A stretch of DNA of 64,000 nucleotides from NCBI RefSeq assembly GCF_028435365.1, contig NZ_JAGTJJ010000052.1:21229-85228 (forward strand), read 5' to 3'. This document shows positions 8,851 to 16,700 of the stretch, piece after piece. The notes beneath the pieces were generated by a model, which did no database searches, was not told the origin of the DNA, and saw only the letters and a list, made by a program, of their open reading frames with translations. The stretch is from Polyangium jinanense (GTDB lineage: Bacteria; Myxococcota; Polyangia; Polyangiales; Polyangiaceae). How positions within the stretch are numbered: the first letter of the stretch is position 1; each line of letters begins with the position of its first letter. The position numbers and the translations under genes were made by a program.

Positions 8851-9579
8851 ATGCTACTTTCTCCCCCCACGAGCGCCGCAGATACGGTCGCTCCCCCTCA
8901 TGGCGCACCGCCCCAGGGGCGTGTGCATGGTGCGAATTCGAACCTGTCGGAGCGCTCGTTCGACGCCGCGGCCTATCGGCGCAAGCTCGATGCGTTCAAC
9001 CATTCATACAATTATCGGATGGACCTCGATGCGTTGTTCCGTGTCGTGCGCGAGACGAGCTTCACGGCCATGCTGGACGTCGGGTGCGGGACCGGCTTCA
9101 TGGTGCGCGAGACGAGGAAGCGCCACCCTGCGTGCCGCGTCGAGGGCATCGACCGTTTCGACTTCGACGGTGAGGGGTGCTCGGTAGCCGACGTCTGTAG
9201 CGTCGATTTTTCCTGGCAACGGCGCTACGATCTCCTGACGATGGTTCACGCGGTCAACCACCTCGTCGATCCCAAGCGGGCCATCGAAAACCTGAATGCG
9301 CGCCTGGAACCCGGCGGGCACCTCCTGATCGCGAACCCGAACCCTGCTTTCGTGAAAATCATCCGTACGCTCAACGCTCACGGTTATCTGGAGACGCGCG
9401 GCGGCGACGATACCGTGATCGCTTACCTGGGGGCTGCGGAAATCGATCGCATCGTCAACCGGTACGGTCTTCATCGCGTGCTACATCGCGAATATGGAGA
9501 AGCCATCCGGTGCACGGTGCACGGTGTCGACCTGGTCATTCGGGAGCGTGAGCTGCTCTTGTACCGGAAACGCGGATGA
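8851..9579 (+). CDS. Class I SAM-dependent methyltransferase
   Basis: 242 residues, ATG at 8851 with AGGAAA upstream. The SAM-binding motif I MLDVGCGTGFMVRE is near residue 75, followed by the acidic strand VEGIDRFD. A motif-IV-like stretch DLLTMVHAVNHLVDP and a post-motif LEPGGHLLIANPNP complete a UbiE/COQ5-like fold. The roughly 45 N-terminal residues are Pro/Ala-rich and low in complexity. Only 13 bp separate it from the Gfo/Idh/MocA oxidoreductase gene, so they form an operon, perhaps modifying a sugar or small metabolite. The substrate is not evident. Confidence 0.85.
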   Translation: MLLSPPTSAADTVAPPHGAPPQGRVHGANSNLSERSFDAAAYRRKLDAFNHSYNYRMDLDALFRVVRETSFTAMLDVGCGTGFMVRETRKRHPACRVEGIDRFDFDGEGCSVADVCSVDFSWQRRYDLLTMVHAVNHLVDPKRAIENLNARLEPGGHLLIANPNPAFVKIIRTLNAHGYLETRGGDDTVIAYLGAAEIDRIVNRYGLHRVLHREYGEAIRCTVHGVDLVIRERELLLYRKRG

Positions 9580-9592
9580 AAGGGGACCTGCA

Positions 9593-10621
9593 ATGCGTCC
9601 GTTGCGAGTTGGTATCGTTGGATGCGGGCGAAACGGTCTCGCGCATGCCGAGTGCTACCGCCGTGAGGGACGAACCGTGCTCGCGGCGGTCTGCGACACG
9701 AACGAGGCCCGCCGCGAGGAAGCGATCGCCCGGCTGGGGCATGAGCCCGCGGGTTATGCGCGGATCGAGGACATGCTCGCACGGGAGTCTCTCGACATCG
9801 TTTCCGTAAACACCGATGATGCGCGTCACGCAGCCCCGTTTCTCGCTGCCCTCTCGGCAGGCTGCCATGTGTTCGTGGAAAAGCCGCTGGCAGACCGTCT
9901 CGAAGATTTGGACGCCATGGTCGATGCCGCGTTGGCGCGACCTGCGCAAAGGACGCTCGTGGGGCAAATCCTCCGGTTCCACCCCTTCTTCCGCGAGGTC
10001 CACAGGCTCTGCTCCGATGGGACGCTGGGGCGGACCTTCTACCTGGAAGCGGACTACATCCACTACCTCGCCCAGGACACCTCCCACGAGCAATTCAACG
10101 CTGCATTGGGCACGAACTGGCATCGCGAGCACGAGCAACCTGCCATCGGAGGGGGGGTCCACGCGTTCGATCTGTGCCGCTGGCTCAGCCGCAGCAATGC
10201 CGTCGAGGTCATGAGCTACGAGAACAAGCTGGCGGTGCCGCAGATGCGCAATGCGGATTGCCAGGTGTTCCTCGCGCGGATGGCGGATGGATCCCTGTGC
10301 AAGGTGGCAAGCGCATATGGGCCGATCGGTCCTCGACCTCCCGTGAGCCATCTCAGCGTCTATGGCACGCGCGGAACGATCCGGAGCACGGACATGTGGC
10401 TGGGCCGAGGAGCCGATGCGGCACATACATCTCTCAAGGACCTGACCAGGACAGGGTACTCGTATGACCTCGAAGTCGAGCACTTCGTGACGTCCATTCT
10501 GGAGGGCGTTGCGACCGTCTGTGAGGCCGTGGATGGGGCCAATAGCGCCGCGGCCTGCATCATCGCCGTGCAATCCGCGAACACGGGCCGCGCGATGGCG
10601 GTGCCACAGTACACACGATAG
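9593..10621 (+). CDS. Gfo/Idh/MocA family oxidoreductase
   Basis: 342 residues from the ATG at 9593, preceded by AAAGGGGA. The N-terminal Rossmann fold carries VGIVGCGRNGLAHAECY. The hallmark EKPL (HVFVEKPLADRLEDL, near residue 95) supplies the conserved catalytic lysine, and a C-terminal alpha/beta domain includes GGGVHAFDLCRWL with the expected His-Asp-Cys/Leu pattern. These enzymes oxidise or reduce sugars and cyclitols with NAD(P). It is the second gene of a two-gene operon with the methyltransferase. No other sugar-biosynthesis gene is nearby, so the substrate is open. Confidence 0.85.
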   Translation: MRPLRVGIVGCGRNGLAHAECYRREGRTVLAAVCDTNEARREEAIARLGHEPAGYARIEDMLARESLDIVSVNTDDARHAAPFLAALSAGCHVFVEKPLADRLEDLDAMVDAALARPAQRTLVGQILRFHPFFREVHRLCSDGTLGRTFYLEADYIHYLAQDTSHEQFNAALGTNWHREHEQPAIGGGVHAFDLCRWLSRSNAVEVMSYENKLAVPQMRNADCQVFLARMADGSLCKVASAYGPIGPRPPVSHLSVYGTRGTIRSTDMWLGRGADAAHTSLKDLTRTGYSYDLEVEHFVTSILEGVATVCEAVDGANSAAACIIAVQSANTGRAMAVPQYTR

Positions 10622-10741
10622 TCCGTCCGTGGCGCCGTCCCAGGGTCGCCCCTCTCCCCTACGTTGCGCTTGACAATCGGAGCGGAGCCTGCGTTTCTGT
10701 CCTTTGGCTAGGCTCGGGCCCCAAAGGCCTTCGAGGCACTC

Positions 10742-11506
10742 ATGCGCAGGCGACAAGCTCTTCAGATCGCAGCAGCCGCAGCGTCGCTCCCGTGGACGGG
10801 GTGCGGTGGCAGTTCTCCGAATCCCGCGACGGGGCAAACGACCTCCCCGACAGCGGCTTCTGGCAAGAGCACCGCGCCAGCCTCAGAGCCGACCGCGCAG
10901 CCGAGCGCGACCACGGCGCCCGTCGAAGCGCCCCCGGAGCCCGCCACGAATACAACGCCGGAGCCCGCGGCGAAGCCGCCCGAGCCATCGTATGCGAGGG
11001 TGCTCTGCAGGGTGGGGAAGAACCACGGTCACGTCTTCGTGGTGACGCTGGCCGACGTCCTGGCCGGCGCGGAAAAAACCTATCAAATCGCCGGGACGGC
11101 GAAGCATCCGCACGAGGTGACGCTCACGGCGGACGATATGAAGACCCTTTTGCGGGGGGAGCTTCTGCGCGCCAAGAGCACCCAGGGCCTCACGCATACG
11201 CACCGCGTGCACGTGCGGTGCGCGCCCGCGGAGGATCCGCCGGAATGGGTGACCGCCTGCGCGGCCGAGTTCAGCGGGAAAGACGAGCACGAGGTCGTGA
11301 TCACCGCCGCCGACATGGCCGCGGGCTCGGACAAGACCTACGACGTTCAAGGTCTCGCCGGGCACGCGCATACGCTGACCCTGACCGCAGCGGATTTTCA
11401 GAAGCTGAAGAAAGAAGGGGCGATCTCGATTCAGACCTCCAGGCTGGAGGAGGATGCCCACATGCACGTGGTGATCATCCGGTATCCGCCTCGGAAACGG
11501 GCGTAG
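10742..11506 (+). CDS. Lipoprotein with two tandem His-rich domains
   Basis: 254 residues. An RRRQALQ-type twin-arginine signal leads to a TGC lipobox (Cys21), so Tat export and lipidation are likely. A Pro/Thr/Ala linker of about 60 residues follows. The mature part is an internal duplication of about 80 residues: each half has GxxHxV-x-T-AD, AGxxKTY, GxxxHxHxLTLTAADxxxL and ends in HxHxVxVR/IRY. The regularly spaced histidines (GHAHTLTL, HTHRVHV, DAHMHVV) suggest metal binding, but no known family is recognised. A TTGACA at 10669 could be its -35 box. Its last 32 bp overlap the convergent gene on the minus strand. Confidence 0.8.
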   Translation: MRRRQALQIAAAAASLPWTGCGGSSPNPATGQTTSPTAASGKSTAPASEPTAQPSATTAPVEAPPEPATNTTPEPAAKPPEPSYARVLCRVGKNHGHVFVVTLADVLAGAEKTYQIAGTAKHPHEVTLTADDMKTLLRGELLRAKSTQGLTHTHRVHVRCAPAEDPPEWVTACAAEFSGKDEHEVVITAADMAAGSDKTYDVQGLAGHAHTLTLTAADFQKLKKEGAISIQTSRLEEDAHMHVVIIRYPPRKRA

Positions 11507-12185
11507 AAGGCCGCGAATACGCCTGCGAAAGCGCGTTGAGATCGCGGTTTTCCAGTATGCGCCCGTCCGCGCCGTGCCTGGCCACCTGGAGCATTGCCCG
11601 CCCCACGTCTTCGGTGGTGATCACGTACTTCGGGGCCATGAGGCGCAACACGGGGAAAAACGGCCCCATGATGACGTAACCGACGCGATAGAGCCTCGTC
11701 TTGGAGACGATGCCGTGACGCGGCTGGATGTACCCCGGTCGGAACATGTAGCTCGCCTTGAAGGGCAATCGCAGCAGCGCATTCTCGGTCTTGCCCTTCA
11801 CCCTGGCCCACATCCAAGGACCACGCTCGGTGCTGTCGGTGCCCGCGCCGGAGACATAGATGAACGTCAACCCGGGGTTTTTCCGGACGAGCGTCTCCGC
11901 CGCCGCCATGGTGAAATCGTACGTGATGTGGTGATAGTCGGCCTCCTTCATGCCCGACGCGGAGACCCCCAGGCAGAAGAAGCACGCGTCATATCCGGCG
12001 AGCTGGCTCTCGATGGCGGAGAAATCCGTGAAATCGTCATGGATGATCTCGCGCAGCTTTTCGTACCGCTGCCCCGTCGCACTGCGCACCACCGCGAGAA
12101 CGCTCTCCACCCCGGGATCGAGCAGACACTCACGCAGCGCACCCAGCCCGACCATCCCCGTCGCACCGAAGAGAAGGACTTTCAT
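11475..12185 (-). CDS. NAD(P)H-binding SDR-like protein (HTATIP2/YwnB type)
   Basis: 236 residues. MKVLLFGATGMVGLGALREC gives the GxTGxxG dinucleotide-binding motif at the N-terminus. YHHITYDFTMAAAETL and FIYVSGAGTDSTERG fit atypical short-chain dehydrogenases with a YxxxK-like region. The gene starts 16 bp after the TetR regulator stop, so the two are cotranscribed, a common arrangement in which the regulator controls a flavin- or NADPH-linked enzyme. The 3' end overlaps the convergent lipoprotein gene by 32 bp. Confidence 0.85.
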   Translation of the reverse strand: MKVLLFGATGMVGLGALRECLLDPGVESVLAVVRSATGQRYEKLREIIHDDFTDFSAIESQLAGYDACFFCLGVSASGMKEADYHHITYDFTMAAAETLVRKNPGLTFIYVSGAGTDSTERGPWMWARVKGKTENALLRLPFKASYMFRPGYIQPRHGIVSKTRLYRVGYVIMGPFFPVLRLMAPKYVITTEDVGRAMLQVARHGADGRILENRDLNALSQAYSRPSTPVSEADTG

Positions 12186-12201
12186 ATCTGTTGCCCTCGA
12201 A

Positions 12202-12852
12202 CTATCGTGTCTTGTCGCGCGGCTTGCGCGGTCGGCTCGCCGGTGTTTTCTTGCCGGCCTCCTGCAACGGCATGCACATCACGCGCACCGCGATGTGCAT
12301 GCTTTCGATGAATGCCTCGCGCGTCGCGGAGCCGTGCTTCAGGCCGCGCGCCGTGGCATACAGCGTCTCCGCGAGTTTTTGCCCGGTGATCCCCGCGGGC
12401 TTGTAGACGGCCAGAAGCCCGGCGGCGCGCAAGGCCTTGGCCACGGCCTCGACGAATTGCGCTTCATGCTCGCCGACCATGGGCCCGACGAGCTCCTTCG
12501 CGGCCGCTGCGAGGTCCGTGGCGTCGGGCCCGAGCGCGCCGACGAACCGGCCGACCCACACGTCGAACGCCGCGACCAGCCTCTTTTCCAGAGGCATCTC
12601 CGCGTCCGTGAGGACCGCCGTCGCGCCGGCGAGCGCGGTGACGAGGAGGTATTCCACCGACGCGCGAAACAGATCTTCCTTGGTGGCGAAATGCAGGTAG
12701 AGCCCCTGACGCGAGATAGCCGCGGCGCGCGCCACCTCGTCCATCGACGCCTTGCGGAAGCCGAATCGCGTGAACACCGTGAGCGCCGCATCCATCAGCT
12801 TGCGGCGGCGCGGGTCCTCCACGTACCTGTCGCTGGGGCTCGTCTCGTTCAC
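12202..12852 (-). CDS. TetR/AcrR family transcriptional regulator
   Basis: 216 residues from a GTG at 12852; a longer reading frame upstream runs through its own promoter and was rejected. The N-terminal HTH (residues about 18-65) includes FTRFGFRKASMDEVARAAAIS and RQGLYLHFATKEDLF, a textbook TetR DNA-binding domain. The C-terminal ligand domain resembles TetR_C members with a PxxxxEHEAQFVEAV helix, and a basic tail (RPRKPRDKTR) ends it. It is cotranscribed with the NAD(P)H-binding gene and divergent from the VTT membrane protein. A 25-bp palindrome lies 9 bp upstream of its start, so autorepression is expected. Confidence 0.9.
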   Translation of the reverse strand: MNETSPSDRYVEDPRRRKLMDAALTVFTRFGFRKASMDEVARAAAISRQGLYLHFATKEDLFRASVEYLLVTALAGATAVLTDAEMPLEKRLVAAFDVWVGRFVGALGPDATDLAAAAKELVGPMVGEHEAQFVEAVAKALRAAGLLAVYKPAGITGQKLAETLYATARGLKHGSATREAFIESMHIAVRVMCMPLQEAGKKTPASRPRKPRDKTR

Positions 12853-12860
12853 GGTCTGGC

Positions 12861-12885
12861 AAAGTTGACAACTGTTGATAACTTT
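12861..12885. promoter_or_regulatory. Palindromic operator in TetR / VTT-protein divergent region
   Basis: A 25-bp imperfect palindrome with arms AAAGTTnnCAAC and GTTGnnAACTTT around one central base. It lies between the TetR gene (start 12852) and the divergent VTT gene. A TTGACA at 12897-12902, reading right, with a -10-like TAAACA about 16 bp on, suggests that TetR binding can affect both directions. Confidence 0.7.
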
Positions 12886-12931
12886 GTCAACCGGACTTGA
12901 CAGTAACGACTTGAACTGTAAACATCGTCGC

Positions 12932-13633
12932 GTGCGATCGCCCGATCCCCCGCCGGACCCCGCGGCGAGCCGCTCGCTCCGCAACATGAGGATCGCCGCC
13001 GTGGCCGCGGTGGCCGTCGGGCTGGTCGTGGCGCAGCGCCTGGGCCTGTTCGAGGTCTTCAGCGAGCCTGCGCGTATCAAGCAGGCGCTCGTGGAGCTCG
13101 GGCCATGGGGGTATGCCGCGTTCGTGGCTGCGTACGCCGCGCTCCAGCCGTTCGGCGTGCCGGGCACGATCTTCATCCTCGCGGCGCCGCTCATCTGGCC
13201 GTGGCCGGTGGCATTCGCGCTCTCCATGGCCGGCACCATGGCGGCGAGCGTGGTGGGCTTTTCGTTCGCGCGCTTCGTCGCGCGCGATTGGGTCTCGAAG
13301 CTCGTACCCGCGCGCTTCCGCGCCTACGAAGAGGCCCTCGAGAAGCGGGCGTTCTTCACCGTGTTCATGCTCCGCTTCATCTTCTGGATGCCGCCCATGC
13401 TCCACGTATTCTTCGGCATCTCCCAGGTGCGCTTCCAGACGCATTTCTGGGGCTCGCTGGCCGGGTACTTCCTGCCCCTCCTCGGGACCGCCTATTTCGG
13501 CGAGAAGGTCTTCGACGCGATGCGCGAAGCGCCTGCCTGGGTGTGGATCGGCCTGGGCGCCGTGTTCATCACCGTCGTCGTCCTTTTCTGGCGCTTCACC
13601 CGTCGCTCCCTCCAAAAGGTCATTCCCTCCTGA
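12932..13633 (+). CDS. VTT-domain (TVP38/TMEM64, DedA-like) membrane protein
   Basis: About 233 residues from the GTG at 12932; an ATG at 12986 is an equally possible start, because the predicted -10 lies only a few bases before the GTG. Five or six hydrophobic segments surround the VTT core. Recognisable parts are AALQPFGVPGTIFILAAPL with the family's Pro-Gly re-entrant helix, FSFARFVARDW with the conserved Phe-x-Arg-Tyr/Phe, and FMLRFIFWMPPMLHVFFGIS, which matches the VTT motif F-LR-x-P. Members are thought to scramble or flip lipids in the inner membrane. It is divergent from TetR and probably its target. Confidence 0.85.
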   Translation: MRSPDPPPDPAASRSLRNMRIAAVAAVAVGLVVAQRLGLFEVFSEPARIKQALVELGPWGYAAFVAAYAALQPFGVPGTIFILAAPLIWPWPVAFALSMAGTMAASVVGFSFARFVARDWVSKLVPARFRAYEEALEKRAFFTVFMLRFIFWMPPMLHVFFGISQVRFQTHFWGSLAGYFLPLLGTAYFGEKVFDAMREAPAWVWIGLGAVFITVVVLFWRFTRRSLQKVIPS

Positions 13634-13776
13634 GGTTGCGGCCGCTCGGGCGGAGCATCGTAGCCGCGGCGCCGGGCGTATCCGGATGGCTTGGTGCGAC
13701 TTGTGCTTACAAACACGCGGAGCCCTCAGCCTCACCCAGCGCCGCCGCCGACCGCTCGCTCGTCGCAGCAGATTTC

Positions 13777-16700
13777 ATGGAGATGCAGAGTCCCTCCCCG
13801 TACACGATCACGGAGACCCTTTTCGAGGGTCGGGGGACCCTCGTGCTCCGTGCCATCCGAGAAAGTGATGGCCGCCGGGTGATCCTCAAGGCGCTCGATC
13901 CAAAGCGCAGCCGCCCGCAGGACATCGAACGATTGAAACACGAGCAAGCGCTGGGCGAAGCGCTCGACCTCCCGACCGTCATCAGGCCGCTCGCCCTCGA
14001 CACGTATCACGGGCAGCCGGCGCTCGTTCTCGAGGATACGGCGGGCACGCCCCTCGACCGCTTGCTCGGGGCGCCGATGGAGACAACGCGATTTCTGCGG
14101 CTCGCGATTCGCATCACGACCGCGGTCGCGGACATTCACCGGCATGGCGTCGTCCACAAGGACATCAAGCCCCAGAACATCATCGTCCATCCCGCGACGG
14201 GCGAGGCGAAGCTCACCGATTTCGGGATCGCGTCCCGACTTCCCCGCGAGCACACGTCGCCTCAGAGCCCGGAGCAAATCGAGGGCTCGCTGCCGTACAT
14301 GTCGCCGGAGCAGACGGGGCGAATGAACCGGGCCGTCGACTCCCGCACCGACCTCTATTCGCTCGGCGTCACGTTCTACGAAATGCTCACGGGCAGGGTC
14401 CCGTTCGAGGCGCGAGATCCGCTCGAATGGATTCATTTCCACCTGGCGCGTGTCGCCCCATCCCCCTCCGAGATCGTCCCCGAGGTGCCCGAGGCCATTG
14501 CGCGCATCGTCATGCATCTCCTGGCCAAGATGGCCTGCGACCGCTACCAGACCGCGCGGGGCGTGCTCCACGACCTGGAGACGTGCCTCGCGCAATGGAG
14601 CGAGAGCGGGCGTATCGAGCCGTTCCCCCCGGGCGCGCTCGACGTGCCAGACCGCCTCCAGATATCGCAGAAGCTTCACGGGAGGGAGGCGGAGATCGCC
14701 CTCCTCTGCGACGCGTTCGAGCGTGTCGTGACCACGGGAATGCCGGAGCTCGTGCTCGTTGCCGGGGAGCCGGGAGTCGGGAAATCCGCGCTCGTCCACA
14801 AGCTCCACGAGCCTGTCGTCCGGGAACGGGCCTTCTTCGTTTCGGGCAAGTTCGATCTGATCAACAGCGATATCCCGTATTCGACGATCGTCCAGGCGTT
14901 CCAGGAGCTCGTGCTCGAGATCCTGGCCGAGAGCGAGGAGCGGATCGCGGCATGGAAGCAGCGGCTCGCGGCGGCCCTCGGGATCAATGGGAAGCTCATC
15001 GTCGACGTGATCCCGCCGATCGAGCACGTCCTCGGCGCGCAACCCTCGGTCCCTGCGCTGCCGCCGGGCGAGGCGCGGAATCGATTCCACATCGTGTTCC
15101 GGCAATTCATCGGGGTCTTCGCGCAGAGGGAGCACCCGCTCGTGCTCTTCGTCGACGACATGCAATGGGCCGATTCGGCCAGCCTCGCGCTCCTCCAGGA
15201 CCTTCTGACCGATCCCGAGATGCACAGCCTCCTCGTCGTCGGCGCATACCGCCATAGCGAGGTGCCTCCCACCCATCCCATGATGCTGGCGATGAACGAG
15301 GTGCGGAAATCGGCCGTGCGTGTCTCCGACATCGTGCTCGGCCCGCTTCAAAAACGTCAGCTCGCGGCGTTCCTCAGCGACACCCTCCGCTGCTCCGTGG
15401 AGGAGGCCGAGCCGCTATCGGAGCTCGTGCACGAGAAGACGGCCGGCAATCCATTCTTCGTCATCCAGTTCCTGTCCGCGCTGTACGAGGAGCGCCTCAT
15501 CGAATTCGACGAGCGCGCGGTGGCCTTTCGGTGGGATGTGGCCAGGATCCGCGAGAAAAGCTTCACCGACAACGTGGTCGACCTGATGGTCGACAAGCTG
15601 AAGCGGCTCCCAGCGCAGACCCAGGACGTGCTGACCCACGTCTCGTGCCTCGGCAACCGCGCGGAGGCCGCCACGCTCGCGATGATTCGCGGCGATTCCG
15701 AGGACGAGGTGCACGTGGCGCTCTGGGAGGCCGTCCGCGTGGGGCTCATCCTCCGCCTGGGCGATTCCTACCGTTTCGTCCACGACCGCATTCAGGAAGC
15801 GGCCTATTCGCTCGTCTCGGCGGAGCTCCGCGCGGAGGTGCATCTGCGGATCGGCCGGCTCTTTCTGGCCAACTTGCCCGAGGAGACCATCGAGGAGCAG
15901 ATCTTCGATGTCGTGAGCCAGCTGAACCGCGGGGCGGAGCTCATCACCGATGCGCGCGAGAAGGAATCACTCCGAAGGCTCAATTTTCTGGCGGGAACGA
16001 AGGCCAAGGCCACGGTCGCCCATGCGTCGGCGCGCAACTACCTGGCCCATGCGACGGCGCTCCTGCCCAAGGACGCCTGGAGCGCGCTCTACGACGAGAC
16101 GCTCGCGCTCTATCTGGAGCGGTCCGAATGCGAGTACCTCGTCGGCAACTTCGAAACGGCGGACGCGCTCTTCCATCTGATTCTCGTGCATGCTCGCTCC
16201 CATCTCGACCGCGCCGCGGCGATTGGCCTGCGAATGCGATTGTACCAGGTTTCCGGGAGATACGGCGATGGGTTGACCGTCGCGCTCGAAGCGCTGCGCC
16301 TCTTCGAGGTGACGCTCCCCGATTCGGACGAGTCGCTGAAAGCCGCGACGGAGGCGGAGGTCGAGGTGATCCGGACGCACCTGCGTGGTCGTCGCGTCGC
16401 CGACATCCTCGACGCGCCCGTGGCCACCGATCCCGACGCGCGGACGACCATCGGCCTGCTCGTCGAGGCGGCGCCCTGCGCGTACATCGCGCGGCCGAAG
16501 CTCTTTCCCCTGCTCGCCCTCAAGGCGGTGAGCTTGTCCCTGCAGTACGGCAACACCCAGCCGTCCTGCTTCGCGTACAGCATCTATGGCATGATGCTGG
16601 TGTCGGCCTTTGGCGATATCCCTCTCGGCTACGCATTCTCCGAGATGTCGCTGCGGCTGAACGAGAAGTTTCACGACCCCCGATTGAAGGGGACGCTCCT

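Noticed and set aside
13105..13776. Extension of the hybrid kinase frame to the left
   Set aside because: It lies inside the VTT membrane-protein gene and is Arg/His-rich with no signal; the kinase domain begins right after the ATG at 13777.
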